From Candidatus Melainabacteria bacterium (lineage in GTDB: Bacteria; Cyanobacteriota; Vampirovibrionia; Obscuribacterales; Obscuribacteraceae), in assembly GCA_003963305.1 (NCBI GenBank), contig RXJR01000018.1, positions 254,247 to 318,246 on the forward strand: a stretch of DNA of 64,000 nucleotides. Direction: 5' to 3'. Of the stretch, positions 25,381 to 34,252 are shown in pieces (within the stretch, counting starts at the first letter, position 1; every line of letters starts with the position of its first letter). Below the pieces are notes generated by a model that saw only the letters and a list, made by a program, of their open reading frames with translations, ran no database searches and had not been told where the DNA came from. A program made the position numbers and the translations under genes.

Positions 25381-26481
25381 ATGACAAACGCTGTGCTCGA
25401 TCGAAAGAAAGAAAAAGCTTTTGCTGATAAAGTGATCAGAAAAGCGGTCAAGCGCAACCGTCGTAAACCGCCAGGCCAGCGCCTTTTGATCTATACAGGC
25501 ATTTCTGTGCTGGTGGCTCTGAGTGGCTTGTCGCCTTTCAAGTTCGGCCAGGCCGCTAAACAGCAAGCGGTCACTCCAGCGGTGACAGTGACACCACCTA
25601 TAGCGCTTACATATCCACTGGATGAGTTGCGCAAAAAAATCGAAGTGGTCGCCACCATGAAAGATTTGCGCGCCGGAGTTTTCGCCGCAGATTTGAAGAC
25701 GGGCAAGTTTGTTGACTACAATGGTCACGATGAATATGCAGCAGCCAGCATGATCAAGGTGCCTGTATATGTCTCGCTCCTTACTGCTCTTGATCGCAAA
25801 GAAGTTTCCTTAGACCAGCCTGTGGAAATTCGCCAGGATCTGGTAACAGGCGGCTCCGGCTGGCTGCAATGGCGCCCCGTCGGCACCAAAGTGCCGCTCA
25901 GGGAAGTGGCTGAGCTGATGATTATCATCTCCGACAACACCGCCACCAACATGGTTATCGATTTGCTGGGCGGCAAAGAGAAGTGCAATCGCGACTACGT
26001 AAGCTGGGGTCTTCAAAAGACGCGCATCAATAATATGTTGGGCGACTTCGAGGGCACCAACAAAACCAGCCCATATGACATGGTTTATTTGCTCAGCCGC
26101 ATCGACCGGGGCGAAATTATCAGCCCGGAGAGTCGTAAGTGGATGTATCAGACAATGGAGCGCACGAGAATTCGCACTCTCTTGCCACCCGGTCTTGCCC
26201 CAGGCTCCAGAATTCTCCACAAGACAGGTGACATCGGCACCATGGTTGGTGACGCCGGAATCGTCATCACACCGACAGGTCAAAGATATATCGTTTCGAT
26301 GCAGGTCGAGCGTCCGCACAATGACAGGCGGGCTAATCTGCTCATCCGTGCTCTTTCCAAAATGGTCTATCGCTGCTTTTCAGTTCCATCGCTGACCTGC
26401 TCAGATGCGGCAGCTGTACCGCTGGAATCTCTGAGCGGCCCGCCCGTGCACCACAAGCGGCATCATCACAAACACAAATAA
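25381..26481 (+). CDS. Membrane-anchored SxxK serine hydrolase (beta-lactamase/DD-peptidase fold)
   Basis: A 366-residue protein. The basic cytoplasmic N-terminus is followed by a hydrophobic anchor (LLIYTGISVLVALSGL), then the penicillin-recognising serine enzyme core: SxxK at Ser123/Lys126 (AASMIK), SDN at 184-186, and KTG at 281-283. In true class A beta-lactamases a Glu in an ExxLN omega loop deacylates the enzyme; here the matching segment (LGDFEGTNKTSPYDM) is shorter and has no ExxLN. A peptidoglycan-related hydrolase or unassigned esterase is therefore more likely than antibiotic resistance. The C-terminus is His/Lys-rich (HHKRHHHKHK). It is convergent with the DUF922-like gene 13 bp downstream. 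Confidence 0.8.
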   Translation: MTNAVLDRKKEKAFADKVIRKAVKRNRRKPPGQRLLIYTGISVLVALSGLSPFKFGQAAKQQAVTPAVTVTPPIALTYPLDELRKKIEVVATMKDLRAGVFAADLKTGKFVDYNGHDEYAAASMIKVPVYVSLLTALDRKEVSLDQPVEIRQDLVTGGSGWLQWRPVGTKVPLREVAELMIIISDNTATNMVIDLLGGKEKCNRDYVSWGLQKTRINNMLGDFEGTNKTSPYDMVYLLSRIDRGEIISPESRKWMYQTMERTRIRTLLPPGLAPGSRILHKTGDIGTMVGDAGIVITPTGQRYIVSMQVERPHNDRRANLLIRALSKMVYRCFSVPSLTCSDAAAVPLESLSGPPVHHKRHHHKHK

Positions 26482-26494
26482 ACGCCGGCAGTTC

Positions 26495-27169
26495 TCACTG
26501 TCTTTGTGACGACGCTGTTGATTGCATATCCGATTGTTCGACTTGCTTTATAGCTTGCATAGCCGCACTGTCTGAGTTTACTTCAGACTTTCTGCCGTGG
26601 TCGGTGAGTGAATCGTAGATTTGATTCGCTTTCTCGGCCGGCGTGAAGGTTTGCTCGCGATAGAGTGTCTGCACATCTTTGACTGTGATCGGCACGAGCT
26701 TCTTCTTGGCCTCTTCGTAATCGGCTGCTTCGATTGTGTATTCCTTGCCGATTACCGAACTGGCTGCCCTTTTGATGGCATTCTCGGCATACTGCTTGTA
26801 AAAGAATTCGTTTATACGCAGGTGCCCCTGCTCATGCTCTTTGAGTTTGTCGTTGGCGTCTTTTGGCAGTGTGATTACTATAGGAAGTGAGAGATCGCAG
26901 GCTGCAGACTTGATGACGAAGCGGAAAGAGTTGGGTGAATCATAGTGGACCCAGTTGAAGTGGCAGGAAAATTTCCAGCTTGGCTCGGTCAGGGCCTTCA
27001 TTCCGATAGGAATCTTCTCGGGCTTGGCTCCCTCGTAATACTGGTAGTCAACGGCGCTTGGCGCCATGTCGACTGTGATGTTCTCAGCCTGGGCGTGAGT
27101 AGACTGAATGCCTGAAAGCAGCGAGGCGCATAACAGCGACAGCAAAAAGTTCGGTTTCATAGCGAACAA
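26495..27169 (-). CDS. Exported DUF922-like putative zinc protease
   Basis: A 224-residue protein. The signal peptide is NFLLSLLCASLLSGIQSTHAQA. A mature domain follows with SWKFSCHFNWVHYDSPNSFRF and LKEHEQGHLRINEFFY: an HExxH zinc motif followed by a Glu-containing helix, as in DUF922 (predicted secreted Zn-dependent proteases). The start is TTG at 27167-27169 because GGGAG lies 7 nt upstream; the ATG three codons later is too far (16 nt) from that site. The extracytoplasmic role is unknown. Confidence 0.7.
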   Translation of the reverse strand: MFAMKPNFLLSLLCASLLSGIQSTHAQAENITVDMAPSAVDYQYYEGAKPEKIPIGMKALTEPSWKFSCHFNWVHYDSPNSFRFVIKSAACDLSLPIVITLPKDANDKLKEHEQGHLRINEFFYKQYAENAIKRAASSVIGKEYTIEAADYEEAKKKLVPITVKDVQTLYREQTFTPAEKANQIYDSLTDHGRKSEVNSDSAAMQAIKQVEQSDMQSTASSQRQ

Positions 27170-27216
27170 AAATTGTCTCCCAAGAAAGATTATTCTAGGA
27201 TAACAATTCTTCAGGT

Positions 27217-27248
27217 GTAAAACAAAAGCACGACCCGAAAGTCGTGCT
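27217..27248 (-). terminator. Intrinsic terminator of the coaD operon
   Basis: On the minus strand AGCACGAC (27248-27241), a 6-nt loop and GTCGTGCT (27234-27227) form a perfect 8-bp stem, followed immediately by TTTTGTTTTAC. It lies 34 bp past the stop of the coiled-coil gene at 27283 and is a textbook rho-independent terminator. Confidence 0.85.
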
Positions 27249-27282
27249 CATCCCTAACGCCAGTCAGAGACCTTTATAGTTG

Positions 27283-27954
27283 TTAATCGATGCGTGGAGC
27301 CAGAAGCGGGCTGCTCAGAGGTTGCCCTCCAGGCACTACACCACTGTGTCTTTTGACGCTGCCCAGCAAGCGCTGACCGTTACGAACGATCGATTGAGAC
27401 TCTTGCAGTCTGGTAGCCAGATTTTGCAGATCGGCATCGATTCTTGTCAGCACTGACTCAGCGTAGTGGTCGGCGCCTTCGCGTACGCGTGTAGCTTCTT
27501 CTTCAGCTTCGATTCTGATTCTGTCAGCTTCGGTAATGGCTTCGCGGCGCATCGCTTCTACTTCGGTAACGACTTGCTTTCTGATTCTTTCGACTTCAGC
27601 CTGCACAGCTTTGAGCAGTTCAGACTCGTGCAACATGCTTTCTGCCTGACGGCGAGCAGTTGAAATTACTTGTTCGGCACGACGTTGCGACTCGGCGATG
27701 ATCTCGTCACGCTGCTGCAAAATGTCTGACGCTTCACGCAGCTCTTCCGGCAAACGGGCGCGAGCTTTGTCTAGTACGTCAAGAAATTCGTCGGCGTTGA
27801 TAGCCTTGAATTTGTATATACCAACAGCATCATCAATTAAGTGCTCGAGCAAATCGAGATGCTTATAGATGGTCGTCTGCTTGAATGTAGCAGGCGCCTG
27901 CCCTTGTTGTAGGGGCTGCTGTTGAGTGAGTGGCGGTGCGGTTTGAGTAGTCAT
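27283..27954 (-). CDS. DivIVA-like coiled-coil protein downstream of coaD
   Basis: A 223-residue protein. A short N-terminal Gln/Pro-rich part is followed by a DivIVA-like start of helix (YKHLDLLEHLIDDAVGIYKFKAINADEFLDVLDKAR), then a long, highly charged helix (residues ~85-185) of the type seen in DivIVA or ATP-synthase b subunits, and a basic, Pro/Leu-rich tail. There is no transmembrane segment. Similar coiled-coil proteins sit beside coaD in some cyanobacteria-related genomes. A role in cell division or envelope scaffolding is plausible but not shown. The gene starts 3 nt after the coaD stop, so the two are co-transcribed and end at the terminator at 27217-27248. Confidence 0.65.
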   Translation of the reverse strand: MTTQTAPPLTQQQPLQQGQAPATFKQTTIYKHLDLLEHLIDDAVGIYKFKAINADEFLDVLDKARARLPEELREASDILQQRDEIIAESQRRAEQVISTARRQAESMLHESELLKAVQAEVERIRKQVVTEVEAMRREAITEADRIRIEAEEEATRVREGADHYAESVLTRIDADLQNLATRLQESQSIVRNGQRLLGSVKRHSGVVPGGQPLSSPLLAPRID

Positions 27955-27957
27955 CTA

Positions 27958-28443
27958 CTAGGTGCCTCTGCTGAAATGTTGTTTCAGATATTCGTTCACT
28001 GCTGGTGGAACAAACCTTGAAACGTCTCCCCCGAGCCGGGCGATCTCTTTGACCGTTGAGGAACTGATAAAAGAATACTCGGCTTTAGACATCAGAAAAA
28101 TAGTTTCTAGTTCAGGAAACAATTCCTTGTTAGCCTGTGCCATTCCTAATTCTGCTTCAAAATCCGATATAGCTCTTAGCCCTCTGATCAATATCGTGAC
28201 GTTGTTTTCTTTTGCATAATCAACGGTCAAACCCTGAAAACTATCGACGGTGACGCCATTCAGATCTTTGAGCGCGGCTGACATAAGCTCCATCCTTTTT
28301 TCCATAGGCAATAACGGCGATTTACCGGGATTACCTACAACGGCCATGATCACTTCATCGAAGAGCTTGCTAGACCTCTGGATAATGTCTAGATGGCCTT
28401 TGGTCATAGGATCGAAGGAACCTGGATAGATGGCGCGTACCAA
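27958..28443 (-). CDS. coaD: Pantetheine-phosphate adenylyltransferase
   Basis: The penultimate step of coenzyme A synthesis: ATP plus 4'-phosphopantetheine gives dephospho-CoA. At 161 residues it has the normal family length. The nucleotidyltransferase motif is YPGSFDPMTKGHLDII (TxGH type); conserved VVGNPGKSPLLPMEKRMEL, ILIRGLRAISDFEAELGMAQANKEL and a C-terminal ISSSTVKEIARLGGDVSRFVP follow. The cytoplasmic enzyme forms hexamers in characterised species. First gene of a two-gene operon. Confidence 0.96.
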   Translation of the reverse strand: MVRAIYPGSFDPMTKGHLDIIQRSSKLFDEVIMAVVGNPGKSPLLPMEKRMELMSAALKDLNGVTVDSFQGLTVDYAKENNVTILIRGLRAISDFEAELGMAQANKELFPELETIFLMSKAEYSFISSSTVKEIARLGGDVSRFVPPAVNEYLKQHFSRGT

Positions 28444-28723
28444 TCTCCCAAAATCCTCCGCTTGCGATCCGGCGCGCCTTCAGTTCTCTTTGGAATAAGG
28501 AATCAGTGGCGCGATTCCAGACCTTGTCAACGTAAGCATAATAACACGGTAGCTCTTGGTAATCGGTTGATTAACGGATGATCAACTGTGCCCTCGATGG
28601 ATATCGCAATGGCTCGCGGGTGGATATGCGGCGCTTCTGCGCTTGTATGGCGATTGGATTTTCTGGCTGGAGAGCCATTTATTTTGTAAATTTATGGGAC
28701 TGTAAGGTGCTGCCGGCGGCGGC

Positions 28724-30742
28724 TCAAGATGCGGTCAGGCTTGAGCTTTCAGTGTTTGCCAGATACTCGCTGCCTGCGTTACCTGACTGGCCTTCGTCCT
28801 TTTTTTCGTTCTCATCTAAATCTTCTGCAACAGGCAGGAAGAAGGAGAAGGTCGAGCCCTGCCCCAGTGCCGATGAAACGGATAATCTGCCGTGATGCTT
28901 TTCTACGATTTTTTTAACTATCGTTAATCCCAGCCCGGTGCCTTTGATTGTGTGAACCTTTTTCTCGACCCGGAAGAAGCGGTCGAAGATCTGTTCCAGG
29001 CACTCCTCAGGGATGCCGATGCCGTTGTCTTTGACGTCGACGCGAATTTCTCTTTCATCAGCAAGATGGTTGACGATGACTTCGATTTTGCCGCCCACTG
29101 GTGTGTATTTGATACCATTCGTGAGCAGGTTGATAATCACTCGTTCGATTGATTCCTGGTTGATATTAACCAGCGGAATATCCTCTTCTTCGCAGACCAT
29201 AGACAGTTCGATCTGACGATCTTTTGCCATCAGATTCAGTGCGCGCAGAGCATACTCGATGGCGCCGCGAATGTCGCCCGGTTCAAGTTCGAAATCGCGA
29301 TTGGCCTCTTCGACGCGGCTCAATTCAAGCACGTCGTTGACGAGGAACATGAGCCGATCTGCTTCGCTGTCGATGATCTGCAGAAACTCGCGGTAAATAT
29401 CGGGGTCGAGCTTTTCACCGTGATTGCATAACGTATCAACATAACTTTTGATTGACGTGATCGGTGTGCGCAACTCGTGACTGACGTTGCTTATAAACTC
29501 GCTCTTCATGCGCTCCAGCTCGGCTTGCTTGGTGATGTCGTGCATAATCAGAACCGAACCGAGAAATTCTTTGTTCAATATGATCGGTGCCATGTTGACC
29601 CGCACTACGAGCTCACCCAGATGCACTTGCTGGGCTACGGGCTCGAGGCTTCCTGGCGAGACTGTGTCGGTGAAGGCCTGGACAATCTGACAAATCTGCG
29701 GCGAATCGGGACCTTCCGTGCAAAAAACCAGAGGCTTGCCGAGCAGGTCTTTGGCTTCTTTGGCAAACAGTTGCGTGGCTGCAGCGTTGACGATTTGCAC
29801 TTTGTTGTCGCGGTCGCAGACGACGACGCCATCTGCAATAGACATGAGCACCAGTTCCAGCTTGTTTCTCTCAGAGATGTATTTGTTGCGTTCAGACATC
29901 AGGGTGTCGACATTCTGTTTGTCATACTGCTGCAAGCGGCTCGACATGTAATTGAAGGCGTTCACCACCTGGTCGATTTCTCGGCCGGCGCGCTGGCTGC
30001 GGATCTGGTGCCCGAAGTGTCCGGTGGCGATTTCGCTTGCGCCCTGAGAGAGGATACGCAACGGACGGTTGATCAGCGCATAGTTCGTCCACAGACCCAT
30101 GGCACCGAGCAAGCCCAGCAAACCAAAGATGGAGACGAGAAAGTTTTGCGTTTCTTTAGGGGAGCCGAGGATGGTGAATGATTGGTTGTCCAGTCCGACC
30201 CAGCAAATGCCGAGCTGCTCATTGTTCCGCACCATGGGCACGGCAATGTTGGTGAGCGACTTGTAGCCGGGTGGGCTGTGATAGACGCCTGGTATGGCGT
30301 AGCTCTTGCTCTGCTCGTAGATAGGGAATACGTCCGGACCCTTGCCGTGCGAATGCAGCATCTGGCTGTCCAGGAGCACTTCACCCTTTTCGTCGCAGAA
30401 GGCGATGTAGGCTATGGCGGGCGTCTGCACTCGCTCTGTGAGAATGTAGTACTTGAGCCCTTCCAGGTTGCCTGTGTTGGAAAGTGCCTCAGCGCCGCCT
30501 CGTGCCAGAGCTTGGGCCAGCGCCATGCCGAACTGCGAGACCGACTGGTCGATGATCGCCTGCGTTCTGGCCACCCACACCCATGCAGTGAACGTGACGA
30601 GCGCCGATATGGAAAGCAAACCCATCAACAGTAGTTGTTTCTGGGCTGAGATGCGACCCCACGACTGTCTAACCTTAGCCACGGTTCTCGTGAATGGCTG
30701 AAAGGTCGTCGTTTCCTGATTTGTAGGAGGCGATGAGGTCAC
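28724..30742 (-). CDS. Membrane sensor histidine kinase (HAMP-PAS-HisKA-HATPase)
   Basis: About 672 residues from GTG at 30740-30742, chosen because GGGAG lies 8 nt upstream; an in-frame TTG at 30787 lacks such a site. Two transmembrane helices (LLLMGLLSISALVTFTAWVWV and VSIFGLLGLLGAMGLWTNYAL) flank an extracytoplasmic domain of ~150 residues. HAMP, PAS (VVCDRDNKVQIVNAAATQLF), H-box VSHELRTPITSIKSY, N-box NLLTNGIKYTPVGG and G-boxes DNGIGIPEECL and GTGLGLTIVKKI follow. It resembles VicK/PhoR-type kinases. No response regulator is adjacent; the nearest in the window is at 38737. It is divergent from a sigma-factor gene. Confidence 0.93.
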   Translation of the reverse strand: MTSSPPTNQETTTFQPFTRTVAKVRQSWGRISAQKQLLLMGLLSISALVTFTAWVWVARTQAIIDQSVSQFGMALAQALARGGAEALSNTGNLEGLKYYILTERVQTPAIAYIAFCDEKGEVLLDSQMLHSHGKGPDVFPIYEQSKSYAIPGVYHSPPGYKSLTNIAVPMVRNNEQLGICWVGLDNQSFTILGSPKETQNFLVSIFGLLGLLGAMGLWTNYALINRPLRILSQGASEIATGHFGHQIRSQRAGREIDQVVNAFNYMSSRLQQYDKQNVDTLMSERNKYISERNKLELVLMSIADGVVVCDRDNKVQIVNAAATQLFAKEAKDLLGKPLVFCTEGPDSPQICQIVQAFTDTVSPGSLEPVAQQVHLGELVVRVNMAPIILNKEFLGSVLIMHDITKQAELERMKSEFISNVSHELRTPITSIKSYVDTLCNHGEKLDPDIYREFLQIIDSEADRLMFLVNDVLELSRVEEANRDFELEPGDIRGAIEYALRALNLMAKDRQIELSMVCEEEDIPLVNINQESIERVIINLLTNGIKYTPVGGKIEVIVNHLADEREIRVDVKDNGIGIPEECLEQIFDRFFRVEKKVHTIKGTGLGLTIVKKIVEKHHGRLSVSSALGQGSTFSFFLPVAEDLDENEKKDEGQSGNAGSEYLANTESSSLTAS

Positions 30743-30938
30743 GGAATACTCTCCCTGCGCTGTGGCCGGAAGGTTTTCGGCGCACAAACCAATATTAGCC
30801 CAATTACTCTAGATATTTACAAGTGAGCTGGCTTTCGGACACAGTTTGACAGTTTAAAGCCGGGTTGCCAAGGGAACAATTGTTTTTGAGGGCTGGGGCC
30901 TGGCGTACGGTGACGAGGCAAGTCTCGAGGAAAGATAA

Positions 30939-31718
30939 GTGGCACAAGTAGATACCGTTGGCTCAAAAGAATCTGCCGGCTCCTCCCCCACAGAGAAGCT
31001 CAACCCGGCAGATACACACGAAATCGTCGTCAAACATATGCCGCTCGTGAGGCAGATAGCCAGGCGGTATAGTCAATTCAACACAGACAGTTTGGAAGAT
31101 CTCGTGCAGGTCGGCTCGATTGGCTTATTGAAAGCCATCAAGTACTACGACCCCAACCGAGCTCGGTCTGCAAGCTTTAAGACGCTGGCAACTTGCTACA
31201 TTCGAGGCGAGATCAGGCATTACTTGCGCGACCATTGCTCGCTGGTGCAGGTGCCGCGCAAGTTGACCGAGATGAATGCCCAGGTCTCGCAACTGGAAGA
31301 GAAGTTGACCAAGCAACTGAGCCGCACACCGACAGTGCAAGAACTGGCTGAGCAGTCAGGTTTTTCAGTGCAAGAGATTCTTGAAGCCCAGCAATCGTGG
31401 GAAGCTCGCATCCACTACGAATCACTCGACTCGACCGGTGAAGACGAAGATCGTGATGACAAAAGAAGTTTGTCTGAAACGGTTCCAGACAGGCGCTATC
31501 AAGATTTGCTCATCGCTTCTGAGGAGAGAGAGCTGGTCAGTCAGGCACTGAGAAGACTGGGCGACCGCACCCGCCAGATTATCGAGTTTGTTTTCTTCTA
31601 CGATTTGTCGCAGAAAGAAACTGCCTCGGTGCTCGGTTTGTCCGAGATGGGTGTCTCGCGCGCCGTTCATAGTGCCGTCAAAAAACTAAAAGACGCCATG
31701 AAAGCCGAGGGCAAGTGA
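30939..31718 (+). CDS. RNA polymerase sigma factor, SigB/SigF-like (group 3)
   Basis: A 259-residue alternative sigma factor directing RNA polymerase to a specific promoter set. Region 2 is MPLVRQIARRYSQFNTDSLEDLVQVGSIGLLKAI...FKTLATCYIRGEIRHYLRD, region 3 is RTPTVQELAEQSGFSVQEILEA, and region 4 is LSQKETASVLGLSEMGVSRAVHSAVKKL with the helix-turn-helix. The order and spacing match SigB/SigF/SigG proteins. GTG start with GAGGAAA 7 nt upstream. The end overlaps pilT by 4 nt, so the two are translationally coupled. No anti-sigma factor is adjacent; the STAS protein at 12231 is distant. Confidence 0.92.
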   Translation: MAQVDTVGSKESAGSSPTEKLNPADTHEIVVKHMPLVRQIARRYSQFNTDSLEDLVQVGSIGLLKAIKYYDPNRARSASFKTLATCYIRGEIRHYLRDHCSLVQVPRKLTEMNAQVSQLEEKLTKQLSRTPTVQELAEQSGFSVQEILEAQQSWEARIHYESLDSTGEDEDRDDKRSLSETVPDRRYQDLLIASEERELVSQALRRLGDRTRQIIEFVFFYDLSQKETASVLGLSEMGVSRAVHSAVKKLKDAMKAEGK

Positions 31719-32824
31719 GCAACGACGGACTTTCTTCTCTAAGTTTGCCTGGTCCGGCTACATTAGAAGAGATAGTGCACGTCGCAGTCGAAAATCATGC
31801 TTCCGACATTCATCTCAAGGCGGGCATGCAGCCGATCTTGCGTATCGACGGTCAGTTGCGGGCGATTACTACAATGCCTCTTCTCGAGTCGCAGTCGTTG
31901 CGCTCGATGCTGATGGCGATTCTGACACCTGAACAGCGCAAAAACTTCGAAGAGAATTTCGAGCTGGATGCCTCTCTGGTTTTTGCCAATCACGCTCGCG
32001 TTCGCATCAATATGTATACCGATGTGCAATCAGTCGGATGCGCGATGCGTCTGGTGCCGCTGAAAGTTCCTACAATTCAGGAACTCGGTCTGCCACCCGT
32101 GATCGAGCAGCTCACTCATCTGAAATCAGGACTTGTGCTGGTGACAGGAGTTACCGGAGCAGGCAAGTCAACGACTCTGGCGGCGATGATCGATGAGATC
32201 AACAGACGCCAGACCTCTCACATTTATACGATCGAAGATCCCGTTGAGTTTGTGCACCGACCGATGCGCTCTGTCATCACTCAAAGAGAAATCGGCATTA
32301 CTACGAGGAATTTCGTCAGCGCTCTGAGAACGGCATTGCGTGCAGATCCGAATATTCTGCTGATCGGAGAGATGCGCGATGCTGAAACCATGGTAGCGGC
32401 ATTGAAAGCAGCCGAAACCGGATTGCTCGTCTTCTCGACCTTGCACACGAGATCGGCCACCAAAACCATGCAACGCATTCTCGGTATCTTCGAGCCTAAA
32501 GACCAGGAGGCGATTCGTATGCAACTGGCGTATGCCCTCAGGGCTGTCATTTGCCAGCAACTTTTACCGACGCTCGCAGGCGGAAGGCGAGCTTTCCACG
32601 AGATTCTCGTCAATACTTCGACTATTCAAGAAGCAATTCTGTTTGGAGAATTCGACAAGCTGAACGAGTACATGCGCAACGGTTCTTTTGACGGCATGTG
32701 CGTCATGGACGATTGCATCTACAAGGCTTATTCAGACGGCGTGATATCAGGAGACGTTGCTAATCAGTTCGCTCTCAACACCGATGAGATGGACCGCGCT
32801 TTGCGTGGCGCTTCGGTTTTGTAG
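31715..32824 (+). CDS. pilT: Type IV pilus retraction ATPase
   Basis: A 369-residue hexameric ATPase that powers pilus disassembly in twitching motility, surface sensing and DNA uptake. Walker A is GVTGAGKSTTL (residues ~145-155), the Asp box is IYTIEDPVEFVH, Walker B is ILLIGEMRDAETM, and the His box is GLLVFSTLHTRSATKTMQR. The N-terminal domain (ASDIHLKAGMQPILRIDGQLR) is typical of PilT/PilU. It starts with GTG overlapping the sigma-factor stop. No other pilus genes are in the window. The C-terminal AIRNLI-type motif of canonical PilT is not evident, so a PilU-like or divergent PilT is possible. Confidence 0.9.
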   Translation: MSNDGLSSLSLPGPATLEEIVHVAVENHASDIHLKAGMQPILRIDGQLRAITTMPLLESQSLRSMLMAILTPEQRKNFEENFELDASLVFANHARVRINMYTDVQSVGCAMRLVPLKVPTIQELGLPPVIEQLTHLKSGLVLVTGVTGAGKSTTLAAMIDEINRRQTSHIYTIEDPVEFVHRPMRSVITQREIGITTRNFVSALRTALRADPNILLIGEMRDAETMVAALKAAETGLLVFSTLHTRSATKTMQRILGIFEPKDQEAIRMQLAYALRAVICQQLLPTLAGGRRAFHEILVNTSTIQEAILFGEFDKLNEYMRNGSFDGMCVMDDCIYKAYSDGVISGDVANQFALNTDEMDRALRGASVL

Positions 32825-32856
32825 AAAATTGCAATTCTAATGGGGCAAGACGACCG

Positions 32857-33597
32857 ATGATCTTTTACCCAGAAACGCCAGGCTCTGTCTTAAATCTGTT
32901 TTTGCCAGTGGGGAGTCTATTTTGTTTTTCATTGTTGTGGGTTGCAATGGGCTGGTGCGCCTCTAACCTTCCGTTGAAGCTTGTTCGACCTCGACAGCTA
33001 CAGAAGAAAAGCGCATACGACCTCAATAAACCCCACCCTCAGGGCTGGATTTTTAGCTCCCTTTGTTATGTCGGTTCGGTTTATCTCATTGGCATTGCCG
33101 TATCCATGTTGATTGACTCGCTGACGAAGTACGATACGATGAGCCTCTCAAAGGAAAGAAGAATTCTTACCGTGCATTTTCTTCTCGCTCCGGACCAGTC
33201 ATTTAACCTCGATCAAATTGCGTCAATTGCAGTGGAGCAAGAGCAGCTGCCTGAAAAGTGGCTCAGTGTCTACGGACCCAAATTCGGTTGCAGAATTACT
33301 ATTATCAAAAAAGATGGTCAACGCATACATTCAAATGCAGTGGCGTACTGGCATAGCCGATTGCATCCGCAAAATGAAAAAGACATCTTGAATCGCTTCC
33401 CGTCTGAATCTCGCTCCGATCTGGAAGGTCGTTTGAGCGAAGAACGACAGTCGTTCTACAAGTTGCAGAATTTCCTCAATGAGTTAGAGGCGTTGGGCGC
33501 GCCAATACAATTCAGTTATTCCGATAGTTCAGGTAAAAGCCGATCAACGGAATCTCTTATCAATATCCCTGGTAGTTCTGAAAGTAGCTTTCCATAA
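32857..33597 (+). CDS. Hypothetical membrane protein
   Basis: 246 residues, no family recognised. Two N-terminal transmembrane segments (LNLFLPVGSLFCFSLLWVAMGW, residues ~12-34, and ISSLCYVGSVYLIGIAVSMLI-like, ~66-88) are followed by a soluble ~155-residue domain with alternating beta and helical segments (LTVHFLLAPDQSFNLDQIASIAVEQEQL, FGCRITIIKKDGQRIHSNA). The GRIT-like beta strands with an NGQ-type turn recall PH-like membrane-associated domains, but this is only an impression. It is 32 bp downstream of pilT, so possibly co-transcribed. Confidence 0.6.
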   Translation: MIFYPETPGSVLNLFLPVGSLFCFSLLWVAMGWCASNLPLKLVRPRQLQKKSAYDLNKPHPQGWIFSSLCYVGSVYLIGIAVSMLIDSLTKYDTMSLSKERRILTVHFLLAPDQSFNLDQIASIAVEQEQLPEKWLSVYGPKFGCRITIIKKDGQRIHSNAVAYWHSRLHPQNEKDILNRFPSESRSDLEGRLSEERQSFYKLQNFLNELEALGAPIQFSYSDSSGKSRSTESLINIPGSSESSFP

Positions 33598-33880
33598 ACC
33601 GCTCTTGAGGCTGATTTGTGGTTGCAATGATGTTTGGTGTAAATGAATTGTCTGCTGTGGTTGGGATGAGAAGGACCGATCAACGATAGGTTTTCTATAT
33701 CGATCAGGCTCTGGGTGCGGTTTTAGGTTAAATCGCATCAGATCCGAGTTGTCAAACGTTGCAAGGTGTTTAAGGTCTGCTAACATTCACCAGGTTTCGA
33801 GGTGAAGTTCTGTAACTCCCGCTTGCCGCCTCGATATTCGAAGAATATGCAAGCAATTAGTATTTTTTCAGAGAGGAAGC

Positions 33881-34144
33881 ATGTCTCCTTTTACTAGTGA
33901 AACAACGGTGTCCCTCGAACATTTAGATGACTACTTGAGAGCAATCGTTAAGCTCAAACTCAGAGAATTTGTACATCTAAGCCCCTGGTTTCAAGACATT
34001 CCTTCGATCGATGTAAACAATTACATGCGCTTCGAGTCGGTAGACAGACCAAATTATTCCGAGTATTTGCCGGACGAAGAGTGTCCAAACCGCTTTCATC
34101 TGGCTAGCGTTCGTCGCCGTCGAGCCAGAAATTTCGCGTTTTAG
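33881..34144 (+). CDS. Small hypothetical protein with strong ribosome binding site
   Basis: An 87-residue protein with no recognised family. AGAGGAAGC directly before ATG 33881 is a convincing ribosome binding site, and the frame has a balanced amino-acid composition (LEHLDDYLRAIVKLKLREFVHLSPWF). The C-terminus is very basic (VRRRRARNFAF). There is no signal peptide or membrane helix. It is isolated between a 283-bp gap and the tRNA gene. The 283 bp upstream (33598-33880) show no convincing gene. Confidence 0.55.
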   Translation: MSPFTSETTVSLEHLDDYLRAIVKLKLREFVHLSPWFQDIPSIDVNNYMRFESVDRPNYSEYLPDEECPNRFHLASVRRRRARNFAF

Positions 34145-34252
34145 GTCCGGCTTTCGCCAGGTGCTTGAGGTCTCAGTTTGCGGTCAGCCCGTGCCAGCGG
34201 CTGGTATCTATTACCGTCACAGTGCCGTCTGCTCAGGCTCTTAGATTTCAAT

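Noticed and set aside
25381..26481. Class A beta-lactamase / antibiotic resistance gene
   Set aside because: The core SxxK, SDN and KTG motifs fit the fold, but the ExxLN loop needed for class A activity is not visible.
28722..28746. GCTCAAG/CTTGAGC inverted repeat at the stop codon of the histidine kinase gene as terminator
   Set aside because: No T run follows on the minus strand and the stem overlaps the coding end; not convincing.
28578..28895. 105-codon plus-strand ORF between coaD and the kinase gene
   Set aside because: Half of it is antisense to the kinase C-terminus, and there is no ribosome binding site; random-looking Cys/Trp composition.
29477..30181. 234-codon plus-strand ORF
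   Set aside because: Antisense to a histidine kinase whose HAMP, PAS and HisKA motifs are intact; no start signals and no family features.
33544..33786. 80-codon minus-strand ORF in the gap before 33881
   Set aside because: Overlaps the end of the membrane-protein gene, has Gln/His/Ser-rich random composition and no start signal.
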